Source of the DNA: Rhodospirillaceae bacterium UBA4468
Lineage (GTDB): Bacteria > Pseudomonadota > Alphaproteobacteria > Rhodospirillales > Casp-alpha2
Direction of reading: 5' to 3'
Assembly: GCA_002389385.1 (NCBI GenBank)
Contig: DGOK01000068.1
Span: 3,698 to 24,452 of the forward strand
Length of the DNA stretch: 20,755 nt
In this document: in pieces, positions 7,290 through 15,654 of the stretch
Numbering within the stretch: the first letter of the stretch is position 1
Layout of the letters: each line of letters starts with the position of its first letter
The notes under the pieces: generated by a model
Database searches by the model: none
The model's input: the letters and a program-made list of their open reading frames with translations, nothing else
Told to the model about the DNA's origin: nothing
Program-made: the position numbers and the translations under genes

Positions 7290-8528
7290 ATGGCTGATAC
7301 GTTAAAACCCGAAAATGATGTGCAACTTTTGGATGCCATCAAGTGGGCTATTTCTGAAAAAACACCGCTTGAAGTGGTCGCCGGGGGCTCCAAGCGCACT
7401 TATGGTCGACCGACCCAGACGGCCGCGACGCTGGATGTTTCTGGTCTGGCAAAAATCAAAATCTATGAGCCGGCTGAGCTATATATGACGGCCCAAGCAG
7501 GTGCTCGGATGAGTGAAATTGACGCGGCACTTCTGGATGCAGGTCAGCAATTATCTTTCGAGCCGCCTGATCTGGGCCCGTTGCTTGGTGGATCAGAAAA
7601 TGTAGCGACTTTGGGCGGTATTGTGGCGACGAACCTGGCAGGGCCACGGCGAATTAAAGATGGGGCTGCGCGCGATCACGTGCTTGGCTTTAATGCTGTT
7701 TCTGGCCGTGGTGAAATTTTCAAGTCTGGCGGCACGGTTGTAAAGAACGTCTCTGGATTTGATATGTCGAAATTGATGGCAGGGTCTTTCGGAACTTTGG
7801 GGGTGATGTCGACAATCACGGTTAAAGTCCTGCCAATGCCTGAAAAGGTCAGAACGTTGCTGATCCGTTGGGGGGCTGATGCACCTGATGATCACGTTGC
7901 AATGACAGCAATGTCTCAGGCTTTGGGTAGCGCGCATGATGTTTCTGCTGCGGCACATTTGCCTGCGGCTATCACCGGGCGCTCAGGCGTTGATTATGTA
8001 AAGTCGAGCAGCGGCGGCGTCACAGCACTGCGCCTTGAAGGCCCGGAACCATCCGTAAAACATCGCACGCAAGTGCTTAAAGACGAGATTAAAGGTTTCG
8101 CTGAGATCGAAGAACTTCATACTAAAAACTCTGCGACACTTTGGCGAGAAATTCGAGATGTTCAGCCTTTTGTTAATTGCGATAATCTGCCTTATGTTTG
8201 GCGAATTTCAGTGCCGCCGACCAGTGGATCACACGTGGCAGCGTCTATCCTACAATACCTTGGTGGTGAGGTTTTTTACGATTGGGGCGGTGGGTTAATC
8301 TGGCTTGCTTTAACCGCTGTGCCAGGCGCGGGCGCTGAAACTATTCGTGCCGCATTAATGGAAATGGGCGGGCATGCAACATTAGTGCGTGCGCCGTCAG
8401 ATATCCGCGGCAGCGTGGCTGTCTTCCAGCCCTTGTCTGGACCAGAAGCGATGGTAACGGCCAAGATCAAAGAAGGTTTTGATCCTGACGGTATTTTGAA
8501 CCCTGGCCGTATGTACGCCGGTATTTAG
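7290..8528 (+). CDS. glcE: Glycolate oxidase, FAD-binding subunit GlcE
   Basis: GlcE is the second, shorter flavin-domain subunit of glycolate oxidase. It has 412 residues from ATG at 7290, four bases behind the glcD stop. The same frame is open back to 7158, but that would run inside glcD, so the longer start is rejected. VAGGSKRTYGRP (30-41) is the FAD loop. LGGSENVATLGGIVATNLAG (99-118) and VVKNVSGFDMSKLMAGSFGT (150-169) are characteristic GlcE segments. NPGRMYAG at the C-terminus is the usual family ending. Compared with GlcD it lacks the full catalytic cap, as expected for this subunit. It is followed by glcF after eight bases, in the conventional D-E-F order. Confidence 0.95.
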   Translation: MADTLKPENDVQLLDAIKWAISEKTPLEVVAGGSKRTYGRPTQTAATLDVSGLAKIKIYEPAELYMTAQAGARMSEIDAALLDAGQQLSFEPPDLGPLLGGSENVATLGGIVATNLAGPRRIKDGAARDHVLGFNAVSGRGEIFKSGGTVVKNVSGFDMSKLMAGSFGTLGVMSTITVKVLPMPEKVRTLLIRWGADAPDDHVAMTAMSQALGSAHDVSAAAHLPAAITGRSGVDYVKSSSGGVTALRLEGPEPSVKHRTQVLKDEIKGFAEIEELHTKNSATLWREIRDVQPFVNCDNLPYVWRISVPPTSGSHVAASILQYLGGEVFYDWGGGLIWLALTAVPGAGAETIRAALMEMGGHATLVRAPSDIRGSVAVFQPLSGPEAMVTAKIKEGFDPDGILNPGRMYAGI

Positions 8529-8536
8529 AGGACTTC

Positions 8537-9844
8537 ATGCAAACCAATTTTTCCATTGCGCAGCTCGCAGACCCGAACGTCAGTGCGGTCAATGATATCC
8601 TCAGAAAGTGCGTTCACTGTGGGTTCTGTACGGCGACGTGTCCGACCTATGTTCTTAAGGGTGACGAACTCGATAGTCCGCGTGGACGTATTTATTTGAT
8701 GAAGCAGGCGTTCGAAGATGGAACCGGGGCCACTGCAAAGTTAGCAAAACACCTGGACCGTTGCTTGTCTTGTTTATCATGTATGACGACATGCCCCGCC
8801 AGCGTCGACTACATGCACTTGGTCGATATGGGACGCACCCACGTTGCAGATACTTATGACCGACCTTGGCATGACAAAGGTTTGCGTTGGGTCTTGGCCA
8901 AAGTCCTGCCGTATCCTTCGGTTTTTCGATTGGCCCTGATTGGTGCCTGGATGGGAAAGCCGTTTCGGAAGCTTATGCCATCACGGCTCCGGGCGATGAT
9001 TGATTTGGCGCCGAGCTCAATCGCGGGTCCCAGTGATGTGGATCGGCCACAAGTGGTCAAGACGGATGCTGAACCTCGGATGCGCGTAGCGATGCTGAGT
9101 GGATGTGCGCAACAAGTTCTCAGGCCATCAATCAATGAAGCGACCGTGCGATTACTCAAGCGTCTTGGATGTGAAGTGATCATTGCGGATGGCGCTGGGT
9201 GCTGCGGCGCCCTTGTGCATCACATGGGACTTGAGCACGAAGGCCATGAAGCGGCGAAAAAGAATATTACAGCTTGGGAAAATGCTGAGACGAAATACGG
9301 TAAGATTGATGCCGTTGTGATCAATGCGTCTGGATGTGGCACCACGGTTAAAGATTATGGATGGATGCTCAGGAACGATGATGCGTGGGCAGAACGTGCG
9401 GCAAATGTCTCAAATAAAACCAAGGACATCACCGAAGTGCTGACGACGCTCGGCCTTAGCGGTCTTACTGATACGCTGAGACCAAAGTTGGCATATCATT
9501 CGGCATGTTCAATGCAACACGGTCAAAAATTAAAAACTGAACCGGTTGAGTTATTGAAAGCGGCTGGATTTGATGTTTCACAACCGGCCGAGTCTCATCT
9601 TTGCTGTGGCTCTGCTGGCACATATAACATTATGCAACCTGAATGGGCGTCAGAACTTCGTGATCGTAAGGTCAAAAATATTCGTGACCTTGGGGTTAAT
9701 GTTGTTGCAACAGGCAATATTGGCTGCCTCACTCAGATTGCTAATGGCATGGGCGGTGATGATGCACCGGTTGTTTTACATACTGTTGAATTGCTCGACT
9801 GGGTATGCGGTGGTCCCAAGCCGAAAGAGCTTGATCGTTACTAA
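8537..9844 (+). CDS. glcF: Glycolate oxidase, iron-sulfur subunit GlcF
   Basis: GlcF carries electrons from the flavin subunits toward the membrane quinone pool. In its 435 residues two [4Fe-4S] ferredoxin motifs are intact: C25-x2-C28-x2-C31-x3-C35 and C76-x2-C79-x2-C82-x3-C86, each followed by proline. Two CCG (cysteine-rich) domains follow, with GAGCCGALVHHMG and later LCCGSAGTYN, plus the partner cysteines in NASGCGTT and GNIGCLTQ. The ending VCGGPKPKELDRY is typical of alphaproteobacterial GlcF. AGAGGA lies six to seven bases before the ATG. It is the last glc gene. A 96-base gap with no T-rich terminator separates it from the sensor kinase, so some read-through into that gene is possible. 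Confidence 0.96.
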   Translation: MQTNFSIAQLADPNVSAVNDILRKCVHCGFCTATCPTYVLKGDELDSPRGRIYLMKQAFEDGTGATAKLAKHLDRCLSCLSCMTTCPASVDYMHLVDMGRTHVADTYDRPWHDKGLRWVLAKVLPYPSVFRLALIGAWMGKPFRKLMPSRLRAMIDLAPSSIAGPSDVDRPQVVKTDAEPRMRVAMLSGCAQQVLRPSINEATVRLLKRLGCEVIIADGAGCCGALVHHMGLEHEGHEAAKKNITAWENAETKYGKIDAVVINASGCGTTVKDYGWMLRNDDAWAERAANVSNKTKDITEVLTTLGLSGLTDTLRPKLAYHSACSMQHGQKLKTEPVELLKAAGFDVSQPAESHLCCGSAGTYNIMQPEWASELRDRKVKNIRDLGVNVVATGNIGCLTQIANGMGGDDAPVVLHTVELLDWVCGGPKPKELDRY

Positions 9845-9935
9845 ATCGAATATGTCAGATTGCCTTCAGGCCGAACCTTTGCAATCTATAGTATTAGACG
9901 TTCACTGAGATTCTGATTTCTGTTAATGCACGGAT

Positions 9936-9965
9936 AACTAATGATAAATTGCATCATCATTAGTT
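9936..9965. repeat. Perfect 10-bp inverted repeat at the start of the sensor-kinase gene
   Basis: AACTAATGAT (9936-9945) and ATCATTAGTT (9956-9965) are exact inverse complements separated by ten bases. The left arm contains the first ATG of the kinase frame (9941). In RNA the hairpin would bury that start. In DNA it could be an operator for a dimeric regulator. No T-run follows, so it is unlikely to be an intrinsic terminator of the glc operon. Confidence 0.5.
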
Positions 9966-11998
9966 TGGATTTGTGTGACAGAATTCTGGGGAGTACTCGT
10001 TTGGCATTAACATCGAGACATGATGGCACATTGTGCGGCAGCCGCCTGCAAGTCGTTGTTCGTGCGAGGTTGACACGCGATGCCGCGATATTGCCTTTGA
10101 TCGTCTGTGCGTTGCTGATAAGCGGCTCAATATATGGCTGGGTGATCATATCTGATCAACAGCGCGAACAATTAATTTCTAATACGCATGAACATGTTGA
10201 TCACATATCATCTCGCCTGGAAGCTCATATTTCCTCACGATTGATCTTAGGCGAGCGTATTCATCAAGAATGGCTCAAAAGCACAAGTACAGATAGTGCT
10301 AGTTTTAAGGCGATTGTGGCACCAAAGCTCTATCGTTTTCCGGATATCCAAGCGATTAATTGGATTGGCCTTGATGGGACGATCAAATGGTTTAACTCTT
10401 TTCAGGGCAATGAGGCGGCGCTTGGTGTTAACGTCAAATCAAAGGAAGCGAATAAAAAGGATTTCTATACTGCAGCAGCGTCGGGAACGTTAACAGTTTC
10501 ACCTCCGTTTGATCTTGTTCAAGGGGGGAAGGGGTTCGTTGCCTATGTGCCTTTTGCTGCTGAAGGCCGGGAGCCTGGCGCCATCGAAATGGTATTCCGT
10601 ACCGATCCACTTATAAATTATGCGCTGCCGTATGATCCGGAGCATAGTGTTTCCCTAAAAATATTAGATGGCGATATCACTGTATTTGAGCGTCATGAAG
10701 CACCTGCTGATGTGTCATTTCTAGAGATACAGACGATTGAAATCGCGGCGCGGGACTGGGTTGTTAAAGGCGCACCAACGGTTAAAGGTTATGCAGAATC
10801 ATTATCCCCAAGTGATGAAATATTTTTGGGTGTGGGGTTGTTGATTGCCATCGTTTTGCCTCTCTTGTTGAGATTGCTGATGATGCGCCACATTGCTTTA
10901 CACGATAGTGAACGGCGGCTCTCTGATTTTGCCGATGTCAGTTCTGATTGGTTCTGGGAAACTGATAACCAATTGAGGTTCTCTTATTTCTCGCGGCGTT
11001 TTGAAGATGTTACGTCCGTAGCACCTGAAGTTTTAATGGGAAAGACACGTCGCGAGGTCGGGGCGCCTGGTGCTGATCCGGAAGCCTACAATGCCATGTT
11101 GGCGAATATGGATAGCCATTTACCGTTCCAAAACTTTGAACATCACCGTGAGAAATCCAATGGTGAAATTGTTTATTTATCAATTAGTGGCGTTCCGGTA
11201 TTTGAAGATGATGGTACGTTTATTGGATACCGAGGTATTGGTCGGGATATCACGGAACAATTCATCAATCAGCAAGCACTCAATGAAGCACTAGCCGCGT
11301 CAGAACGTGCGAACCGGGCCAAAACTGAATTCCTGGCAACGATGAGCCATGAATTTCGGACGCCGTTGAATGCTATACTTGGCTTTAGTGAAATGCTGAG
11401 AGCCCAATACTTCGGCCCCATTGGCGCGAAAAATTATGAGGAGTATGCATCTGATATTCATACCAGCGGTAAGCATTTGCTTGGACTGGTGAATGATATT
11501 CTTGATATCTCAGCAATCGAAGCCAGCAAACGGGCGATGTTGAAAGAAGAGATGTCTGTTTTAGACATGACGAATAGAGCGGTGAAGAGTGTTCAGCAAA
11601 AAGCCTGGACTGCAGGATTGCGGATTACGATTGATATTCCCAATGATTTGCCTCGCCTGGTCGCGGATCAAAGATCTGTGCTGCAAATTCTGATGAATAT
11701 TCTCTCCAACGCTGTGAAATTCTCAAAACCTGACGGGAAAATCTCTATTTCAGCGTCGTCATCAAATGAGGCCATTAGCATTGTGATTGCGGATACTGGG
11801 TTAGGCATTGATGCAGAAACGCTGCCTTCCGTGACAGAGCCTTTTGCCCAGTCACAATCTAATCGACATCTGGCGTAAGTCGGAACCGGGTTGGGTTTGT
11901 CAATCGTTAAATCGCTCATGGATGCCCATGGCGGATCGCTTCAAATTGAAAGTACCATTGATATCGGTACGACAGTGACACTTGTGTTTATTAGGTAA
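9941..11998 (+). pseudogene. Hybrid-free CHASE/PAS sensor histidine kinase interrupted by one in-frame TAA
   Basis: The gene has a membrane segment (about residues 48-69), a periplasmic CHASE1/Cache-like sensor (about 75-285), and a second membrane segment (about 295-315). A PAS domain (about 325-445), a HisKA domain with MSHEFRTPLN (His470) and a HATPase domain with N-box Asn590 and DTGLGI (Asp618) follow. TAA at 11876-11878 (codon 646) falls just before the ATP-lid. The same frame continues after it as VGTGLGLSIVKSLMDAHGG and ends at TAA 11996-11998. Relatives commonly have a residue such as Q, K or E at the stop, so one base change (for example CAA to TAA) would explain it. A protein ending at 645 lacks the G2 box and probably cannot phosphorylate. 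No response regulator is adjacent. The true start is uncertain: ATG 9941 lies in a hairpin without a good ribosome site. Confidence 0.85.
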
Positions 11999-11999
11999 C

Positions 12000-12031
12000 G
12001 TATATGTGACGGTGTTGGGACCTACATATAC
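12000..12031. repeat. Perfect 8-bp inverted repeat after the kinase stop
   Basis: GTATATGT (12000-12007) and ACATATAC (12024-12031) are exact inverse complements around a 16-base loop, two bases after the kinase stop and 37 bases before the TPR gene. There is no T-run behind it, so I read it as a possible operator or transcript-end hairpin. With AT-rich arms of this length a chance match is possible. Confidence 0.35.
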
Positions 12032-12068
12032 TTGTCATGCTTGCCCTTGAGCTCATATCATTATTGCT

Positions 12069-12620
12069 ATGATAAAACATATTCTGTTGATCGTGTTTTG
12101 TGTTGGGTTCTGGACTGCGCCGGTCTATGCGGATCAAACGAGCGGCCGTCTCGATGGGCTGTTTAATCGCCTTCAGCGTGCTGATAACCATGCGCAAGCT
12201 TCAAACATTGAGCATCAGATTTGGACAATATGGGGATTACCTCAGGACCGAAAGGCAAGCGTGCCATTCGCGCAAGGTGTCATCGCCATGAAGCATGGTG
12301 ACCTTGAAACGGCTCGATCCTATTTTGATGACGTTGTGCGCATTGCGCCTCGGTTTGCTGAAGGATGGAATAAACGAGCCACGGTTGCATACGCTTTGGG
12401 CGATCTTGATGCATCGGTCCTAGATATTCAAAAGACAATCGCGCTAGAGCCCAGGCACTTCGGTGCGATGGCAGGATTGGCACTTATACAAATGGCTTAT
12501 GGGCTTCACGAGTCTGCATTAGATATCTTGAATAAGATCAAAGAAATACATCCGCACATGCCGGGTATTGATGATTGGATGCAGAATACGAGAGAACAGA
12601 TAGCCAATAAAAGAACCTGA
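12069..12620 (+). CDS. Exported tetratricopeptide-repeat protein
   Basis: This 183-residue protein has a clear Sec signal peptide: KH, then a hydrophobic core, then APVYA with likely cleavage after residue 21. About three TPR units follow (about residues 63-165), visible in patterns such as GVIAMKHGDLETARSYFDDVVRIAP and the ALGDLDASVLDIQKTIALEP unit. Such small periplasmic TPR proteins are common in alphaproteobacteria and act as protein-binding scaffolds; no partner is evident. It follows the broken kinase by about 70 bases, and its 3' end faces the small membrane protein at 12631-12876, ten bases away. No strong Shine-Dalgarno precedes the ATG, so expression may be low. Confidence 0.85.
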   Translation: MIKHILLIVFCVGFWTAPVYADQTSGRLDGLFNRLQRADNHAQASNIEHQIWTIWGLPQDRKASVPFAQGVIAMKHGDLETARSYFDDVVRIAPRFAEGWNKRATVAYALGDLDASVLDIQKTIALEPRHFGAMAGLALIQMAYGLHESALDILNKIKEIHPHMPGIDDWMQNTREQIANKRT

Positions 12621-12630
12621 ATTAAAAAAT

Positions 12631-12870
12631 CTATTCCGGTGTATTTGATTGAGATCCATCACGAGATTTCTCACTTTTGACCAGATCGTCGCGGAGGGAA
12701 GAAAGTAATCTTAATGCGCCAGCGAACGTAAAGGCTGCGACCCCAAGTAAAGCCGTTACAATAAGAATGGCTGTATTCAGGGGTTCCGCATCCGGAAAAA
12801 GTAGCGGATGGGCAAAATATAAGCCGACGAATGCCAAGGGCCAAATGATTGCGAATATCAAGTAAAGCAT
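12631..12870 (-). CDS. Small two-helix membrane protein, unknown function
   Basis: This gene encodes 79 residues from ATG at 12870; a GTG two codons earlier, at 12876, is also possible. Two hydrophobic helices are apparent: about residues 3-20 (YLIFAIIWPLAFVGLYFA) and residues 33-56 around AILIVTALLGVAAFTFAGAL. A short polar loop separates them and a charged C-terminal tail (RDDLVKSEKSRDGSQ) follows. No family is recognised. The start region shares its upstream DNA with the divergent LDHD-like gene, leaving a 77-base space for both promoters. Codon use looks like its neighbours and the hydrophobic pattern supports a real gene, but the evidence is modest. Confidence 0.6.
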   Translation of the reverse strand: MLYLIFAIIWPLAFVGLYFAHPLLFPDAEPLNTAILIVTALLGVAAFTFAGALRLLSSLRDDLVKSEKSRDGSQSNTPE

Positions 12871-12897
12871 TTGCACTCAATGCATGAGACAGGGGCT

Positions 12898-12926
12898 TTG
12901 CGGAATCCTTAAACAGACCCTAGATT
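12898..12926 (+). promoter_or_regulatory. Candidate promoter of the LDHD-like/glycerate kinase pair
   Basis: TTGCGG (12898-12903) and TAGATT (12921-12926) are spaced by 17 bases, and the second hexamer ends 21 bases before the ATG at 12948. Both hexamers deviate from consensus. Its place in a divergent intergenic region is the main support. Confidence 0.35.
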
Positions 12927-12947
12927 GAACAAAACGGGAGCATATAT

Positions 12948-14339
12948 ATGCCTGAGGCTGTCAAAAGCGCCTTTGATGATGAATTGCTGGATGTTCTTTG
13001 CCAGATTGTGGGAGACCGTGTAACCACGGCTGCGGCGATCCGTGAGCAACATGGTAAGGATGAGAGCTTTCATGCGTGCGCACCGCCAGATGCCGTTGTT
13101 TTCGCTCAAACGACGGATGAAGTTTCGCGTATTGTGATGGCTTGTGCAGCACGGGACGTGCCGGTTATTCCATTTGGTACGGGCACGTCATTGGAAGGCC
13201 ACGTGGCGGCTCTTCACGGTGGTGTTTCTATTGATGTATCTCAGATGAATGAAATTCTTGCTGTGAATGCCGAAGACTTGACGTGTCAGGTACAACCCGG
13301 CGTGCGCCGCAAACAATTGAATGAGCATCTTCGCGATACCGGTTTGTTTTTTCCTATTGATCCTGGTGCAGATGCTTCGCTTGGCGGTATGACCGCGACC
13401 CGGGCATCTGGTACCAATGCAGTACGCTATGGGACGATGCGCGAGAATGTTATGTCGCTCGAAGTTGTGATGGCGGATGGCCGTATCATTCGCACGGCAC
13501 GCCGTTCAAAAAAATCATCTGCAGGGTACGATCTATCGCGTTTGTTCGTGGGTTCAGAAGGCACATTGGGTGTCATTACTGAGGTGACACTTAAGCTGTT
13601 TGGTATTCCCGAAGCAATCTCAGCGGCAGTTTGTTCCTTTGGGGATATGGAAAGCGCTGTGAATACCGTTATCCTGACCATTCAGTCGGGTATACCTATC
13701 GCGCGTATTGAGCTGCTTGATGCTGTGCAAATGGACGCCTGTAATAAGTACTCTGATTTGAATTACCCGGTTGCACCGACATTGTTTTTTGAATTTCACG
13801 GCACAGAAAACAGCGTTGCCGAGCAAGTTAAGCAAGTGCAAAACATTGCGGGAGAATTAGGTGGGACCGATTTTTCCTGGGCGCGTAAGGCTGAAGATCG
13901 CTCGAAGTTATGGCAAGCGCGTCACGATGCATATTATGCGGCTCTGGCGTTGCGACCGGGCTGCAAAGGGATTGCGACAGATGTGTGTGTACCTATTTCA
14001 AGGCTCGCAGAATGTATTCTGGAAACTCAGGTTGATATTCGAGATAGTGGCTTAATCGCGCCAATCGTTGGCCATGTTGGGGATGGTAATTTCCATTTGG
14101 TGTTATGCGTTGATCCTGATGATGCGGATGAAATGGTGCGCGCCGAAGACCTCAACGAACGTATGGTGATGCGGGCCCTTGCGATGGATGGCACGTGTAC
14201 GGGCGAGCATGGTGTTGGTTACGGTAAGATTGGCTTTCTAGAAGCAGAACATGGCGAGGCACTTTCGGTCATGCGCGATCTGAAGCATGCGCTTGATCCA
14301 AAGAATATTATGAACCCTGGTAAAATTTTAAAAGTATAG
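12948..14339 (+). CDS. FAD-dependent D-2-hydroxyacid dehydrogenase, D-lactate dehydrogenase (cytochrome)-like (LDHD type)
   Basis: This 463-residue flavoprotein has the PCMH FAD domain followed by the FAD-oxidase cap. HACAPPDAVVFAQTTDEVS (42-60), PFGTGTSLEGHV (75-86) and FFPIDPGADASLGGMTAT (134-151), followed by SGTNAVRYGTMRENV, are strongly like mitochondrial-type D-lactate dehydrogenase (LDHD/Dld), more so than like GlcD. GHVGDGNFHLVL and CTGEHGVGYGK carry the active-site histidines. Such enzymes oxidise D-lactate and other D-2-hydroxyacids to 2-oxoacids, reducing cytochrome c or a flavoprotein acceptor. It lies seven bases before glycerate 2-kinase, and the pair is probably one transcript. 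This hints that the physiological substrate may be a glycerate- or glycolate-related acid. GGGAG precedes the ATG. Confidence 0.92.
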   Translation: MPEAVKSAFDDELLDVLCQIVGDRVTTAAAIREQHGKDESFHACAPPDAVVFAQTTDEVSRIVMACAARDVPVIPFGTGTSLEGHVAALHGGVSIDVSQMNEILAVNAEDLTCQVQPGVRRKQLNEHLRDTGLFFPIDPGADASLGGMTATRASGTNAVRYGTMRENVMSLEVVMADGRIIRTARRSKKSSAGYDLSRLFVGSEGTLGVITEVTLKLFGIPEAISAAVCSFGDMESAVNTVILTIQSGIPIARIELLDAVQMDACNKYSDLNYPVAPTLFFEFHGTENSVAEQVKQVQNIAGELGGTDFSWARKAEDRSKLWQARHDAYYAALALRPGCKGIATDVCVPISRLAECILETQVDIRDSGLIAPIVGHVGDGNFHLVLCVDPDDADEMVRAEDLNERMVMRALAMDGTCTGEHGVGYGKIGFLEAEHGEALSVMRDLKHALDPKNIMNPGKILKV

Positions 14340-14346
14340 GTATGTT

Positions 14347-15609
14347 GTGACGATAGATCCTGAAAACCTCCTCCGCGCGTTGGCCGGTGCTGCAATTAAT
14401 GCTGCAGACCCGAACGTTCGTGTGCCTGCAGTTCTCCCCACAGCACCCGAGCGTGCGATTGTGATTGGAGCTGGTAAAGCTTCTGCTGCAATGGCAAAGG
14501 CCGTTGAAACGGCATGGCCGGATACGTACCTTAGTGGTGTCGTTGTGACGCGATATGGTTATGAAGTGCCATGCGATAGAATAGAGATTGTCGGGGCTGA
14601 CCATCCTGTGCCTGATGCTGCTGGATTGAACGCGGCATCCCGCATCTTAGAGTACGCATCTGCTGCGACCAATGGTGACCTTGTGATCGCTTTGATTTCT
14701 GGCGGTGGATCAGTGCTGCTCACTGCGCCAGCGGATGGGATCACATTCGAAGAAAAGCAAAGCGTTAACCGCGCCTTATTACGGTCCGGTGCTGATATTG
14801 GAGAGATGAATATGCTCCGTAAGCACCTTTCCAAAATTAAAGGTGGGCGCTTGGCGGCTGCAGCATATCCTGCAAAATTGTTAACGGTCATGATTTCGGA
14901 TGTACCTGGTGATGATCCGGCCGTAATCGCATCTGGCCCAACGGTGCCGGATCCATCAACATTTGCCGATGCCCGGGCTGTTGTTGAAAAATATAAATTG
15001 GAAATCCCTGACAGTGTGGCGAAACACCTGTCTGCTGGTGAGCATGAGACACCAAAGCCAAGTGATAAAGTTTTTGCCACTGGTGAGCTTGTATTTGCAG
15101 CAAAGCCCGACAAAAGCATCGCCGCAGCCGCTGACGTGGCCCGCAAGGCAGGTCTGACGGTTATTGATCTGGGAGATCTGATCGAAGGCGAAGCGCGCGA
15201 TGTTGGTCGTGAGCATGCGGACATGGCGCTTGCTTGCAAGGCTGGGAATGGCGCGGGACAAGCCCCCTGTGTTATCTTGTCGGGTGGTGAGACCACGGTG
15301 ACAATGCGTGGCAATGGCCGCGGTGGGCGGAATACTGAATATTTGTTAGGCGTTGCAGAACGGTTGGCTGGGGCAGAGGGTATATATGCGGTTGCATGCG
15401 ATACGGACGGTGTCGATGGCAGCGAAGATAACGCGGGCGCATTTATCAACTCAACCACATGCGCGCGCGCTGAAGCGTCGGGACTGTCCGTAGCAGTAGC
15501 ATTGGATGGCAACAATGCCTATTCACTTTTTGAGAATATTGGCGACTTGTATGTCACCGGCCCAACCTTCACAAATGTGAACGATTTCAGGGCGATACTT
15601 GTTGTTTAG
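14347..15609 (+). CDS. Glycerate 2-kinase (MOFRL family)
   Basis: This enzyme phosphorylates D-glycerate with ATP to 2-phosphoglycerate, feeding the glyoxylate/glycerate route into lower glycolysis. It has 420 residues with a GTG start seven bases after the upstream stop; the nearby ATG at 14341 hits TGA after one codon. Visible motifs are IGAGKASAAMAKAVE with K44, the SGGGSVLLTAP loop at 118, RKHLSKIKGGRLA at 158-170, and ISDVPGDDPAVIASGPT. The C-terminal MOFRL domain has SGGETTVTMRGNGRGGRN and ACDTDGVDGSEDNAGAF. It resembles GckA/TtuD proteins. Glyoxylate carboligase and tartronate semialdehyde reductase, which would link it to glycolate oxidase, are not in the window. A long open frame antisense to it is a shadow. 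Confidence 0.94.
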   Translation: MTIDPENLLRALAGAAINAADPNVRVPAVLPTAPERAIVIGAGKASAAMAKAVETAWPDTYLSGVVVTRYGYEVPCDRIEIVGADHPVPDAAGLNAASRILEYASAATNGDLVIALISGGGSVLLTAPADGITFEEKQSVNRALLRSGADIGEMNMLRKHLSKIKGGRLAAAAYPAKLLTVMISDVPGDDPAVIASGPTVPDPSTFADARAVVEKYKLEIPDSVAKHLSAGEHETPKPSDKVFATGELVFAAKPDKSIAAAADVARKAGLTVIDLGDLIEGEARDVGREHADMALACKAGNGAGQAPCVILSGGETTVTMRGNGRGGRNTEYLLGVAERLAGAEGIYAVACDTDGVDGSEDNAGAFINSTTCARAEASGLSVAVALDGNNAYSLFENIGDLYVTGPTFTNVNDFRAILVV

Positions 15610-15654
15610 CGGGCAATGACACAACGTGTCGAAAAATAGGCTAAGGAAATATCT

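Noticed and set aside
14559..15515. A 318-codon open frame antisense to the glycerate 2-kinase gene
   Set aside because: The plus-strand frame has clear family motifs throughout. The antisense frame is Ser/Pro/Ala-rich with no recognisable domain, as expected of a codon-bias shadow.
15620..15640. Short hairpin GACAC-AAC-GTGTC between glycerate kinase and AsmA
   Set aside because: It has only five pairs and no T-run; I do not count it as a terminator.
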